Shown here one piece after another: positions 35,701 to 50,700 of a stretch of 64,000 bases of DNA. The position numbers and the translations under genes are program-made. The notes beneath the pieces are model-generated. The model saw only the letters and a list, made by a program, of their open reading frames with translations. It was not told where the DNA came from and did no database searches. How positions within the stretch are numbered: the stretch's first letter is position 1; each line of letters begins with the position of its first letter. This stretch comes from Tessaracoccus flavus (GTDB lineage Bacteria > Actinomycetota > Actinomycetes > Propionibacteriales > Propionibacteriaceae), in contig NZ_CP019605.1 of the NCBI RefSeq assembly GCF_001997295.1, forward strand, positions 186,001 through 250,000, read 5' to 3'.

Positions 35701-38700
35701 CACCGGCAGCCTCGTGCTCAGCGACCTCGGTTACACGGCCAGCCTGTCGGGCACCCTCGTCGTCTCGCTCCCGGGCGCGGCCATCTCCGGGCAGCTCTCG
35801 GTCGAGGTCGACAGCGCCGCGGACCGCGTGAAGGTCGTCGGCACCGGCATTTCCGTCACGCTGGGCGATCTGACGCTGACCGGCGGCGCCGAGTTCGAGC
35901 AGGCCGGCGCGACCACCACCCTCACCGTCTCCGACGCCCGCATCGACCTCGGCGCGCTTGTCCTCGACGACGTCGATGTCACGCTGACCATCAACGAGAC
36001 GGCCGTCTGGGGCACCGCGACCGGCTCACTGGCCCTCAACGTGCCGGGCGTCACCGTCGACGCGACGCAGCTCACCCTCCAGATCAACACCGACCCCACC
36101 CAGGCTCACGGTGGGATTGATGCCGACACCGTCCGCATCGGCGCCGCCACCCTCGCTGTGACCGTGGCCGACGTCGAGATCACCGGCGGCGTCTGGGTCG
36201 AGCGACAGGGCGCCACCACCACCGTCACGATCACGGGTGGCTCGGCTTCCTTCGGCACGTTCGCGACGCTGAGTGCCGTCAACGGCAGCCTGCGCGTCAG
36301 CGCCGACGGCGTCGCCGGCGTGCTGGACGCCACGGTTGTCCTGAACGTGCCGGATCTGACCTTCGGGGCGGGCATGTCCTTCCGGATCGAGGCCAACACC
36401 ACCGCCCAGGCCGTGACCGTCGACGATGGAGGTTCGTCGCTCACCCTGCCCGCCGGTCCTTACTTCAGGCTCGTCGTCGCAGGCGTCGACGCCACCCTCG
36501 GGGCCGGGCGTCTCACCGGCTCGTTCACGTTCCTGCGGGCCACCACTGTCGACGGCCCCCAGACGGTCATCGCCATGACCGGCGTCGAGGCCTCCCTCGA
36601 CGGCGCGGCGCTCCTCTACGACGGTGAAGGCCTCCTGCTCCTCGATGCCGCCGGCGTGGCGGGCTACCTGTCCGGCGCAACGTCGGTGGGCGGCGACACC
36701 GTCGCCCTCGAGGGCTCGGTGCTCCTGCAAGTCAGCACGATGCCCGGCGCCGTCGACGTTGTGGTCAACCTGGCCGGAACGGACCTGACCCTGAAGCTGC
36801 CGGTCCCCCCGGCGAGCGGGCTCCTCTTCTCCGTGTCGCTGTCCGACGCGTCGGTGACGATCGGCAACTTCGTCACGATCGAAGGCAACCTGACCTACAC
36901 CGACGCCGTCGTCGGTGGGGCCCCCGCTCGCGTCGTCGCTGCCAACGGCCTGACGATCTTCCTCGGCCGCGGGCCCGCGTACCTCGAGTCCGGAGCGCTC
37001 AACCCGCTGGCAGTCGGCGTGCTGCTGACCGACGCCACCATCGGGCTCATCCAGACCGGCACCGGCCAGGCCTTCGTAGCCTCCGGCACCGTCACCCTCC
37101 TCGGAGTCCCGGGCGCGACCATCACCGGCACCACGACGGTGCGGATCAACACCACCGGCGCCGCCATCAACGAGACCATCGAGATCCCTGGCAGCACCGA
37201 ACCCGGCGTGCTCGTGAAGTTCGACGATGGCGCGTCCGTGACCGACTTCACCGTCGCCGACGCGATCCTCAGCTTCGCCGGCCAGACGGTGCGCGGCACA
37301 TTCGGCTTCTCACGTCTCGACGGCGACCTCAGCCTCTCCCTCGAGGACGGATCGGTCGACTTCGGCGGCGGCGTGCAGCTCGGCGAGATCACCGGCAACC
37401 TTGTCGTGCGCTCCGTCGGCGTCGCGGGAAGCCTCAGCACCACCGTCACCATCGCGGCGCTTGGCATCGACGGTGTCACGGCCAGCATCGACGTCAACAC
37501 CGGCACCGCGCCCGTCACCCTGACCAGCGGCACGCTGCCCGAGGGCCCGTTCCTCCGCATCGCGCTATCCAACCTCAGCCTCAGCATCGCCGGGCAGAGC
37601 GTCCAGGCCGACGTCGCCGTCGAGCGCCGCACGAGCGCCGGCGTCACCACCACCATCGTGGCGCTGAGCGGCGCCGAGTTGTTCGTCGGCGACCAGGGCG
37701 CGGGCCTCGGCATTGGCATCACCCAGGGCTCGGGCGTGTTCGTGCTCACCGCCACCGGCATGGCCGGGCACCTGGGCGGCGTGCTCTCCGTGCAGCTCGG
37801 CGACGTCGCCGTCGACGGCGACCTCCGGATCGCCATCAACACCTCCGCCGCCCGCGTCACCGGCTCCATTCTGGTCAACGGCGAGACCCTGACCGTCGAC
37901 CTGCCCGCCGGCCCGTACGTGCGGTTCGAGGGCGCCGATCTCACGGTGACCGTGCTCGCGCAGGAACTGACCGGCGATGTGGCCATCGAGCAGGTCACGG
38001 TCGCCAACTCCACCCGCACCGTGCTGCGGATCGCCGTGGATAACGCCGCGCTGAGCCTCGGCGGGGGAGTGCTCGCCATCGACGACGCGTCGGCCTACCT
38101 GCTGCTGAGCGACCTCGGCGTCGCCGGTCGAGTCACCGGCACCGTGACCCTCGACGTTCCTCAGGTGATCCTTTCCGGCAACCTCGCCCTGGAGATCAAC
38201 ACGACCGGTCTGCTGGTCGACGAGACCTTCGTGCTTCGCGGAGCCACCACCCGGCTGGAGCTGGATGCTGGCACCTACGTGCGCGTCGCCGGTACCGACG
38301 TCGTCGTCAGCATCGCGGGTCAGAGCCTGACCGCCGACGTCGTGGTGGTCCACGGGTCCGGTGCCACCACCGTGACGCTGCGCAACGGTCGCCTGGCGCT
38401 CGGCGGAGCCACCCCGCTCCTCACCCTCACCCAGCCCGCGGAGGGCCAGACCGGCGACGTCGCCACCCTGACGCTCAGCGCGGCCGGCCTCGTCGGAGCC
38501 ATCGCGGTCAACGCGGAGGTCGCGCTGCCAGGACTCACGATGTCCGGTGCCATCGCCATCTCCTTCAACACGACCGCCGCGCCCGCCACCGTGCCTGGAT
38601 GGACCGATGCGCTGCAGCCCGGCAGCGTCGTGCTGGGCGGCGAGCAGCTCACGATCACCGTGCTGGGGCAGCAGCTCATCGCCGACGTCACCGTCGAACG

Positions 38701-41700
38701 CACCACTAGCGTCGCCGGCACGAGCATCGTCCGGCTCGGTCTGGGCCGCGCCTCGCTGACGCTCGGCCCGCTGACGGCCACCGCAGGCACCGGCTTGTTC
38801 GTCATCACGCCCGACGGCATCGCGGGCTCGCTCACCGTCAGCGTCGACCTCGACACAGGTGCCCCGTTCACCTTCGAGGGAGACCTCGAGGTGCAGCTCA
38901 ACACCACCAGCGCCGAGGTTGCCGAGACCCTGCGCGTCGGCCCCGGCACCGTCAGCCTGGCGCTGCCCGCCGGCCCGTACCTCCGGTTCTCCGGCACCAA
39001 CCTGCTGCTGCGCGTCCTCGGCCAGGAGATCCGCGGCGACGTCGCGTTCGAGCAGGCCACCACCTTCGGGCCGGACAAGATCGCCGGCACCACCGACGAC
39101 GTTCAGATCTCGCGCATCGCCGTCGCCAACGCGAGCGTCATCATCAACGCAGGCCCCGCGCGCCTATCCGTGACGAACGGTTCCGCGCTCTTCGTCCTCG
39201 GCACGGGCCTCGCCGGACGCATCTCCGGAACCGTCGCCCTGACCGGCGTCCCCGGCGTGGTCCTCACCGGAGCGCTGACCGCCGAGGTCAACACCACGGG
39301 CGCGCTCGTCGACGAGACGATGCGGGTGGGCGCCTCCACCGTGACGCTCGAGTTGGACGCGAGCACGGGTAGCTACTTCCGTTTCGTCGGAACCGGTGTG
39401 CGCGTCGAGGTGGCCGGCCAGAGTCTTCGCGCCGACATCTCCGTCACGAAGAGTGGCAGCGACCTCAGCGTCGTGATCGGCAACGGCCAGCTCGATCTCG
39501 GCCCCGCTGGCGCACCGCTTGTGCAGGCCCTCAACGTCTCCGGCACGCTCGCCCTGGCCGCCGGCAACCTCACCGGCTCGCTGCAGGCCACCCTCAAGGT
39601 CCTGGTGCCCGGCGTCGAACTGACCGACAACATCTCCGTGACAGTGAACTCCGGGGCGGGCACGCTCGCCGTCGAGGTCACCGCCGCCACCCTCGTCGTC
39701 GCGGGTCAGAGTCTGGGTGCCGCACGAGTCGCGGTGAGCAAGCTCGCTAACGGCGATGTCGCCATGACGATCGAGGATCTCACCCTGCAGCTCGGCACCG
39801 TGGTCAACGTCACCGCCGACAAACACTGGGGCGGCTCGCTGCTCATCACCGCGCAGGGCGTCGCGGGCTCGTTCAGCGGCGACGTCACGGGTGTCTTCGG
39901 GATCCCCGACGTCACGATCGCCGGTTCTGTGGCGTTGGCCATCAACACGATGCCCGTTGCGGTCCGCCGCCCGGACCTCGGTCTCGACCTCCCAGCCGGA
40001 AGCTTCCTGCGCGTCGCGGTCTCCGGTGGCACCCTGTCGATCGCGGGCGGCCCGACGCTTCGCGGCAGCTTCGTCGTCAGCCAGGCCAGCACCACGACGA
40101 TGATCGCGTTCGCGGGCGTCAGCATCTCGCTGACCGACTCCGACAGCACCCCGCTGAGCATCACCGAGGGTCGGGGCGTGTTCCTCATCCAGCCGGGCGG
40201 GCTGGCCGGCATCTTCAGTGGCGCCGTCGCCCTCGCGGCGGGCGGCTTCGGTGCCGGGGCACAGGTCTCGGTGCGCTACAACGCCACCACCGCTCCCATC
40301 AACGAGTCCGTCACCGTCGACGGCCTCGAGATCCCCGTCGTCTTCACCGTGGCAGAGGTGGCCAACCCAGATCCGTTCATCCTCGTGAAGGTCTCCGGAT
40401 CCCTCAAGCTGGGCGACTTCGTCGAGGTCTCCGGCGAGATCGAGTTCGACAGCCAGGGCGGGCAGATCACGGTCAACAACCTCATGGTCTTCGTCGGCCA
40501 AGGCCCGGGCTTCCTCGACGACGGCACTGTCAATCCCGTCGCACGCGGCCTCTTCCTCACCAACGTCAGCGGCCAGGTCAAGGGCAACGCCCCCGGCACG
40601 CGCGTCATGTCGCTGTCCGGCGCCGTCGAACTCGTCGGCATCCCCGGCGTGACGCTCAGCGGCACCGCGTTCATCAACTACAACGAGACCTCGCTGGAGC
40701 AGGTCCTCGGCTCCGGCGATCTCGCGGTCACCGTCGCGGAAGGCGCCCCCGGCGCACCGCACGTGCTCGTCATCGGCGACCTGACGCTCGGCGTGGCCGG
40801 CCAGGAACTCACCGGCACCTTCGCCGTCGAGACGCTGCCGGGTGGCGGGCTGCTGCTTCGCTTCGGCGCGGACGCCCGCGACGGCGGATCCCCGCTCACC
40901 CTCAGCCTGGGCGACGGCGTCGTCGTGGCCAGCGTGCCGAGTGGCACGCTGGAGCTCACGAGCGCCGGGTTCGCCACGGTGCTGGTGGCCGAGCTGACCG
41001 TCAACGCCGGCACGGCCTTCACGCTCGACGGTGATGTGTTCCTCCAGCTCAACACCGGCGCGGCACCGCGCACCATCCAGGGCGTGCTGCTCCCCGCCAA
41101 CTCGCTGAGAGTCCAGGTCGGCTCGCTCGCCGACCCCGCCGCGCTCAGCGTCGGCGGCCAGAGCATCAGCGGCGTCTTCGCCTTCTCGCAGGTCCGCGGC
41201 ACGGTGGCCCCGAACGCCCCGGCCGGTACCGTCGCGCCCAGCACAGCGGTCATCGTCGCCTCCCATCTCAGCGCCTCCTTCGGCACCGAGACAGCCGGCG
41301 TGAAGCTCACCGACGGCAACGGCTTCTTCGTCGTCAAGCCCGAGGGGATCGCCGGACGCGTCGGCGGGACCATCACGTTCCTCGTCCCTGGCGACGCCGC
41401 GCGCTTCACCGGAACGTTCACCGTCGCCTTCAACTCCGGCGCCCAGGTCAGCGAGACCTTCCAGCTCGACCGCACCGCCGTGACGCTGGAACTGCCAGCC
41501 GGCGAGTACCTTGAGGTCACCGGCACCGGTGTCGCCATCGAAGTGGCCGGCCAGCGGCTCGCGGGCGACTTCACGTTCACCCAGGCGGGCTCCGACACCG
41601 CAATCACCATCGCCAACGCCTCCGTCGCGTTCGGCGACGGCACCACCACCTACGTCAGCCTCACCAACGGCTCGGGCAGCTTCACCCTCAGTTCGCTCGG

Positions 41701-44700
41701 CATCGTCGGCGAGGTCCAGGGCAAGGTGACCGTGTCCCTGCCCGGCATCCTGGTGACCGGCGACTTCAAGGTGGCCCTCAACACCGCTGATCCCCAGCAG
41801 TCCACGATCTCCGTGGCCGGCACCAACATCACCGTCGTCATCGGCGCGTTCACGCTCACCCAGGGCCTCGTCACGTTCCGCCAGCGCACCGTGGGTGGCG
41901 TGCAGACCATCGACATGGAGATCGCCGCGACCGCCAACTTCGGCGCGCCCATCGACGAGCTCACGTTCGGCGGCACGCTCCAGATCGGCCCCGCGGGCCT
42001 AGCTGGCTACCTCGAGATCGGGGCGGATGAGATCGATCTGGGCGGCGGGCTGTCCGTCAGCACCGAGAACCTGCGCCTCGAGATCAACCGGGCCGCCACC
42101 GCCGTGACGCTCATCAACGGCGAGCGCCTGGTGGCCGGCCCCTACGTGCGGATCGTCGGCACGGGGATCACGCTGGATCTGGGCGGCATGTCGCTGACGG
42201 CCTCCATCTACTTCGAGCAGGGCACCTCCGGCGGCGCCACCCGCACGATCATCGCCGTCGCCGGCGGCCAGGTGAAGATCGGCTCCAACGCGCTCCTCAC
42301 CGGGGTCGAAGGGCTCATCCTGCTGACGCCCACCGGCATGGCCATGCAGCTGGCCGGCACCGTCAACCTCAGCTCGCTCCTGCCCAGCAGCGTCACCGTC
42401 GCCGGCTCGTTCTTCCTGCAGCTCAACAAGACCGGTGCCGAGGTCAAGCAGAGTGCGACGCTCGGCGCACGCACCGTCGTGCTCGACCTCAAGGCCGGCA
42501 ATTACGTCCGCGTCGGCGGCACCGGCATCACGCTGACCATGTTCGGCCAGACGCTGACCGGGGACATGAGCTTCGAACAGAACGGTGCCACCACCACGCT
42601 GGTGCTCGCCAACGTCGGCCTCAGCCTGGGCGGCGGCATCGTCACCCTCAGTGACGGGCACGGTACGTTCACCGTCACCACCGGACGGATGTACGGCTCG
42701 CTCACCGGTTCGGTCGTCCTCGACGTGCCAGGCGTGGAGCTCTCGAGCGACATGTCCCTCACCGTCGACACCGATCCTGGCAGCCCGAAGTTCGCGATCT
42801 CGGCCAACAACCTCAAGGTGGTCGTGGCGGGCCAGAGCCTCAGCGGCAACTTCGCCTTCGAACAGAGCGGGGCGGCCACCGCCCGCGTCGTCAAGGTGAC
42901 GGCGTCCAACGTCAAGCTCTTCCTGGGCGACGACAACGGCACCACCGACGAGGCCGACGACACCGGCCTCAGGCTCACCAACGGCTCCGGCGTCTTCCAG
43001 CTCACAACCGCGGGGCTGGCGCTGAGTCTCGAGGTGAGCGTCAACATCGTGAGCCCGGACCCGCTGCCGATCTCGCTCGGCGCCGGTGTAACGCTGGCGC
43101 TGCAGATCAACACGGCGCCGACGGCCGTCACCGTCCTGCATGACGGTACGCCGGTCGTGCTGCCGGCCGGACGCTTCCTCAGAGTCACCGTCTCCGGCGA
43201 GATCGATGTCTTCGGCCAGAAGCTCGGCGGCACCTTCCAGTTCGAGCAAGCCACTGCGGCAGGCCCTGACGGGCGCACCGGCTCCAGCGACGACGTCTCG
43301 ATCGTGCGCGTGGCCGCCACCGGAGTGACGCTCTTCGTGGGCGCAAAGGGCGCCGCAGCGGATGGCAGCGACGACATCGGCATGGCGGTCAGCGGCGGGA
43401 CCATCCTGTTGCTCATCACCCCGGCCGGTATCGCGGGGCGGATCACGGCCACCGCCGAGATCAAGCTCGGGCCGAACCTGCAGGCCAAGGCCGACGTCCT
43501 CGTCGAGATCAACTCGCTACTCCGCGTCGACGGCACCAAGCAGATCCCGCTCGCCGTCAACGAGACGTTCGTGCTCGCCGGCGTGCCGTCGACGCTCGTG
43601 CTGGCGGCCGGCAACTACTTCCGCGTCGGTGCCACCGACCTCGTGCTCGATGTCGCCGGTCAGCGTCTCACCGCCGACATCGCCTTCGAGCGCTCGACCC
43701 CGGTCAACCCGGTCGACGGCGCACTGACGGGATCCCCGGTCACCAAGATCCGCTTCGCCAACGTGGGGCTGCGCCTCGGCTCGCCCGACCGCGACGTGGT
43801 CGTGATCCGCGACGGCTCCGGCGCGTTCGACATCATCGCCACGTCGGGCGCCGTGAAGGGCGGTATCGCAGGGCATCTCCGCGCCACCGTCGAGCTGTTC
43901 ATCCCGGGCGTGACCTTCCGTGGCACGTTCGAGGTGGAAGTCAACACCCGCGCCGTCGCGCACACCATCGACCTTCGCACCTACCAGCCGGGCGTCAAGG
44001 TCATCGGCAGCGGCGTCGAGCTGGTCGTCGCGGGCCAGCGCCTGACCGGCGGCTTCTCGTTCGGTATGAACACCGTCACCCAGGAGACCACGATCGGGCT
44101 CGACGCCGTCACGCTGGCCCTGGGCGACGGCACCACCACCTACGTGACCGCCACAGCCAGCGGGACGCTTATCGTCAAGCGCACCGGCATCGTGGGTGCG
44201 CTGGCCGCGAGCATCGAACTCAACGACGCCGTGCTGCCCGACACTGAGCTCGACGGCGACATCCTCGTCCTCATCAACACGACCACCACCGCACTCTCAG
44301 TCGATCCAGATGGGCCGATGGCGTCGGTGCTCGTGGGCGCCAACCTGCTCAGCGTCCAGGTTGGTCTCCCAGGCGATCCGGCCGTGCTCAGCATCCTCGG
44401 ACAGGAACTCTCCGGCGTCGCGCTGTTCGAGCAGCGCACCACAGCCGCGGGCGCCAAGGTGGTGCGCCTCGCGTTGACCGACGTCAGCCTGTTCCTCGGC
44501 GACCCAGGACCGATCGGCGACGGCTCCGACGATGTCGGCCTGAAGATGACCGGGGGCAGCGGCGCCTTCCTCATCACCTCCAACGGCATCGCCGGCGAGG
44601 TGCTGGGCAAGGTCAGCCTCGTCGGCCTGCCGATCCGGATCAGTGCTGAACTGGCCATCCAACTCAACACACTCGTGGTGGCGGGCCAGGGGACGGTCGT

Positions 44701-47700
44701 CAACGAGATCTTCCAGTTCACCGGCGTCTCGGTCACCACTGAGGTCGATGGCAACGCCAGCACGAAGGAGAAGCAGATCATCTCCGTGCAGGCCACCTCG
44801 GGCACCTTCACGCTGGCCGCCGATGTCAACCTCAACGGCCGCATCGAAGCCGCAGAGATCTCCGCCGCGCTCGCCTTCGACGCCACGACCGCCCAGGTTG
44901 AGGCGGCCATCGAGGGTCTCTTCGGCGGCGACGTCGTCGACGTCACCAGCACGGTCGCCGGCGTCTACGTGGTGACGTGGAAGGTGAACGGGGCACGGCC
45001 CGAGCTGCTCGCCAACGTCCGAGTGCTGTCCCTACCCAAGGGCCCGATGCTGCGCGTGGCCGCCACGGACATCAACATCACGTTCGTCGTCACCGACAAC
45101 GGCGATCCAGCGCTGGACGAGACGTTCACGATCAGCGGCAACTTCGTCTTCGAGCGCCTCGGCTCCGGCGCCAACGCCATCTCGCGCATCGCGCTGACCA
45201 ACGTAGAGCTGGATTCCGGCGAGGACATCGGCGGGTCCGAGAACCCTGGGCTGGTGTCCGGCTCCGGCTTCATCGTGATCTTCGGTGCCGGCGCCACCAC
45301 CAAGCCCGGAAGCCCCAACGTGATCACGTCGACGGGCGGCATCGCAGGCATCGTCACCGGTAAGGCCGCCGTCAGCACTGTCGGCTTCGACGCGGAGGCC
45401 ACCGTCGGCTTCACCTTCAACACCACCGGCCAGCCGGTCGTCCAAACCATCGAGGTGGCAGGGGAGACGATCACCCTCGACCTGCTCGACGCCCCGCGGT
45501 TCGGCTTCATCGCCCGCGACGTCTCGTTCAACTTCGGCGATGTCGTCGAGGTGCGCGCCGGCGAGATTCGCGTCAGCGGTGGCACCTTCAATGGCTCCGG
45601 CATCGAGCTCTTCATCGGCTCGGGCCCGTCGCTCCGCCCGGACGGCACGATCAATCCCGACGCGGTCGGCGTGCTGATCCGCGATGCGCAGGTATCCCTG
45701 CAGACGAATGCGAGCGGCTGGGCGCTACGGGTCAAGGGCGACCTCGCGTTCATCGGGCTGGACGGACTGACGGTCTCCGGCACGGTCGAGTTCCAGATGA
45801 ATACGTCCACGGAAACCGTGTCCCTGCCCGATTTCCAGGGCGGCCCCACCGGCTCCGTCCTGCCCAACGCCTTCTCGTTCAAGGTCAGCGACGTACTCAT
45901 CAAGGTGGGCGACGTCGTGACGCTCAGCGGCTCGCTGCGGCTCACACGGCAGCCGAGCGGCACGCTCGACCTCGCGCTCCTCGGGGCCCGCGTCGTCGTA
46001 ACCATCGACGGCAGCGACATCGTCGGGCTCGCGGGGTTTGCCACCTTCACCATCTCGCCGGCCACCGGCTTCCAGCTCGGCACGTTCTCTGTCACGGACT
46101 TCGCCGCCTACCCGAAGGCGCTCCCCGCCCCGACCCCCGCCGCCCAGCAGGCGTACGTCACGGCGAGCCTCGCCAACCCGCTGCGCGGAGCCGTCGTCCC
46201 AGGCGCTCTCACCTACATCGACGTCACGTTCAGCACGAGCGACGGGCTGATCAAGACCAGCTCCGTCGGCATCGACGACCTCCAAGTCACCGTCGGTACC
46301 TCGGTCGTGTCCCCCACCAGCGTGACGCACGTGAACGGAAACACCTGGCGCTACGCCGTCGCCATCCCGGCTCAGACCTCCATCGTGTCGGTGCGGTTCG
46401 TCCCCGGCAGCGTCGTCGCGACGGAAACGCAGGCCTCGACGGTGGCACTCGGAGCGCTCATGGGCTCGGTGGAGCAGTTCTTCGTCTACATCCCCGTCGT
46501 CGTCAACGGCGTGCCGCAGCGGCCCGGACCGGTCGCCTCGCTTCCGGTGGCGACCATCAGCCAGCAGCAGCTCAACGCGCAGGGCTACCTCGACATCACC
46601 TACACCTCGCTGCCCGATGCCGGCGGCGTGGTGCGCCCGCTGGATCGCGACAGCATCGAGGCGTTCGCCACCACCGCGCCGTTCACCATCAGCGGCCAAG
46701 TGGCCGACCTCAAGCTGAACGGCACCAAGCCGGCGCTTCGCGGCATGATGCGGATCTCGGGCGCCGACGGCTCGACGTCCATGACCTACCGCTACTTCTT
46801 CATCGACAAGAACACCGGCAACACGCTCGGCCTGTTCACCGGCACCGGCCCGGTGCGGATCACGTTCGACGCCAACGCGGCGCGGGACACGGGCGGCGGC
46901 ACCAGCGTGCAGCAGACCCTCACCCTGCAGCTGCAGGCTGGCGCGGTGGGGGAGACCCCGACAAACAGCCCGATCGCGCTCGGCCCACTGACCTTGCAGA
47001 ACCCGACCGTCGGTCTCGGCGGCTTCGGCTTCGCCGACGGACGGCTGCTGGTCTCGGTCAACGTCGGCGTGCAGCGCGCCTCGCTGGCCTTCGGCGGCGA
47101 TCCGCAGACCGGTGCGCAGTCTGAGGCGCAGACGAGGTCCGGCATCACGGTTGACCTCATCGGCGTCATCGGCTCGTTCGAGCTCTCCGTCGACGTCTTC
47201 GGACTGTTCAGCGGCAACGTGGACGTCGACCTGACCGGGAAGTGGAGCCTCCAGGTGGCGTCGCTGCTCGCGGAGATCCCCAACGTGGCCACCCTGCAGG
47301 CCAGCGGCGTGCGGATCGGCTACGACCCGAAGGGCGCTGCCAACCAGGAACTGGTGCGTATCAACTCGGCCACCATCTCCTTCCCGACGCTCGGCGTGAC
47401 CGGCAGCCTGCGGCCCTACCAGCCGTCGACCAAGACGAACATCGACGCCACCAACGACGAACCGCTTCAGCCCGGCACCGTGCCCGGCCTGACGATCTTC
47501 GGCGACGGCTTCCGCTTGGGCACCGCTGAACTCGCCTACGGCCTGCCGATGACCTCCGGCAGCGCTGCGCCGGGCAACGCGCTCACCCCGAGCGCGCCGG
47601 ACAAGAAGATCACGCTGGGCGGGATCCTGGAGCTCGACGACATCCGCATCGGCGTCTCCGGCCTTGAGGTCCGCTTCGCGGGCACCGATGCTCCCGGCTT

Positions 47701-50700
47701 CACCGGCGAGATCTACATCGCCACCGGCGGCGCTCGCCTCTTCCCGGGCAAGTCGTTCGGCGCCACTCTCAGCGACCGTAAGACGGCCGACGACGTCCGC
47801 CCCGACGGTTCCCCCGACGACGAGGCGTTCCGCGCCACGCTGACCTTCGACGACGGCAAGGTGCAGGCGCTGCAGCTCGCCGTCGACACCCTCGAGGTGC
47901 GCCTCGGCACGTACGTCACGCTGACCGCCACCGGGTTCAACCTCAACACGGGGGCCACCGGCGACCAGCACCTGGTCGAGTTCCAGTCGGTCGGGGCCAA
48001 GGTCACCATCGGCTCGCTCGTCCTCGCCGGCGAGGGGCGCCGGTTCGCCATCACGGGCGACGGGTCGTTCAAGGCCCTCTCCGGCTTCGGTGTGTTCCTC
48101 TCCGTCGGCTCCGCCACGGGCGACAGCTTCAAGTGGCCGTCGTTCCTGCCAGTGCGGATCGACGCGATCGGCATCCAGTGGGAGGACGTCGAGCGCAGGC
48201 CCGAGGACTTCACGCTCATCCTGTCCGCCAGCGTGACCGGCATTCAGGGCCTCCAGGGTCTGCAGATCACCGGCGCCATCCAGGGCATCCGCATCCAGCC
48301 GTCGCTGCTCCTCGAGGGCAAGTTCCCGGTCATCGGCATCGACGCCATCGGCGTCAGCGTCAAGGGCAAGATGTTCGGGGGAGAGGTCTCGGCCAGCCTC
48401 GTCGGCGGCATCCTCAAGCTCACGTCCGACCACCAGATCATCGGCGTCTTCGACACGGAAACCCCCGTCGCCCAGCGCGTGCTGTACTTCGGTCTCGAGG
48501 GCTCCATCTCCATCGCCGGTCTGGCAGGCTTCGGGCTGAGGCTCGGCCTCTCCGAGCTCGGGCCGCTGCAGGTCTTCATCAGCGCCCAGGTGCCCGGCGG
48601 TATCCTGCTGGAGCCGAACTCCGGCCTCGCGATCAACGACTTCTTCGGCGGCGTCGAGTTCTTCACCACTCTGCCGTCCCTGGACGACCCGTTCGCGCTG
48701 CGGTCGCCGGCGCTCAAGGCCACCACGTCGATCAGTGCGGACCAGTGGCTGCTCCAGCTCCAGACCCAGGTGGCCAACCAGGCCAAGGCCATCGCCGCCA
48801 ACCCCGGCACAGGCGGGTTCCTCGCGGCCTTCACCTCCCCGATGGTCATCACCGGTTCGGCGAAGATCTTCTCGATCTACACCTCCCAGGCTCTGTTCAA
48901 CGGCGAGGTCATCGTCAAGATCTCCACCGACGGCAAGCTGCTGGTGATCGGCAAGCTCAACTTCGTCGACAACAACATCTCGCTCAGCGGGAGTCTCTAC
49001 GCTGATCTCTCCAAGGTGGCCTCGGGCAACGTCACGATTCTGTTCCTCGCCGACATCACCGACCAGGTGCGCCTGCTCACCCTGTACGGCAAGCTCAAGA
49101 TGGGCTTCAAGAACTCGAGCGGCCAAGAAGTGACGTTCGACACCATCGACCTGCCCGATCCGGCCGCCACCGCGACTGCGCCCACCATCACGCTGGGTTC
49201 CCCCACCAATTCCGGCGGCACCGTCGACCGCAACGTCATCAACGCCAGCAAGCAGCTCGACGTCATCTACACCCCGGCCCCAGGGGCGAGTCTCAACATC
49301 ACCAGCGTGCTCGACACCACTCACGAGTTCACCTTCACCACCACTGCGGGCGGCTCGCGCACCATCACCAGCGGCACCCCCGTTCCGATCCTGACGCTGA
49401 CGACCCCGTCGGGCGTTGAACTGAAGGTCCTCTTCACCGACGCCGGCGGCGCCTACTACACCGACAACAACCTCAGCACCGGCACCAAGACCTACGTCTA
49501 CACCGCCGACCGCGTGCCCGAGGGGCAGACCCTCCTCGACGCAGCCCTGCGCACGCTCGGCATCACCCGCTTCCGCTACACGTTCGGCGGCGATGCGCTC
49601 ACGCTCGGCAAGTGGAGCCTGAAGTTCGATCCGGGAGCCGTGCGAAACGCCGACGCCACCACCGACTCGGGTACCGTCGCGGGCGCCGCGAATGCGTTGA
49701 CGACGCTCGACTTCACCGTCGTCGGGGCCACCGCCACCGTCAACAACCCGACGCCCGGCGCGTCCATCGACATCAACGCGATCAACGGGCGCGGCTGGAT
49801 CGACGTCACGTTCACCAAGCCGACGTTGTTCGCGATCGACCCTGCTTCGATCACCGATCTCAGCCCCGAGTTCGCGCTGTCCGGCCCCGGCCTGGGCACC
49901 ATCCAGCTCGACGCCACCCAGGCACCGTCACTCGTCTCGAGCACCGCCACCACCTCCACCTACCGCTACCTGCTGACCGGTCGCTTCACCGCCACCGGCG
50001 ACGTCACGCTCACCTTCCTGCCCGGCTCCTGGTCCTACCTCTTCACCGTGAACGGCCAGCTCGAGATCACCGATGTCCCGACCGAACCCGGGAACGGCAG
50101 CATCGGCGTCCGGTTCCCCGCCGGCGGCAGCGCCGGTATCCCCGCGGGCTTCGTCGTCGATCCGCGCAGCGTGATCGACGGGCTCCAGACGCTCGCACTG
50201 GGCGGCGACTGGGACATCGACCTCGACACCCTTGGCGCCATCTCCGCCACCGACGACCCCTTCGAGTTCTGGGTCCCCGTCTTCGTCACCTCCGTCGGTA
50301 GCACCCTCACCGCAAGCCTGACCAACGAGCAGGTCTCGTACACCGGCACCGTCACTGGCGGGACGGTGCAAGGCGACGTGCTCACCGTGACGCCACGCAC
50401 CTACCTCGACGTCGACATCACGGTGCCCACCGGCGCCGACCTCGAGCACGACTCCGTGACCGACCTCGCGCCCGAGTTCGAGCTCTACGGCGAGGGCCTC
50501 GGCACCATCGTCCTCGACGGCACCCGCGCACCGGTGATCCTCAGCAGCGGGGCCACCACCCGCGTGCGCTACTGGCTGACCGGCCAGTACCAGACCGGGC
50601 TCGAGGTCACGCTGACCCCGATCGAGGGCAGTTGGAACTACCGCTGGTCCGCACCCGCGATCAATGCCGTCAACTCGGTCAGCTTCGGCACTGCTTCCCT

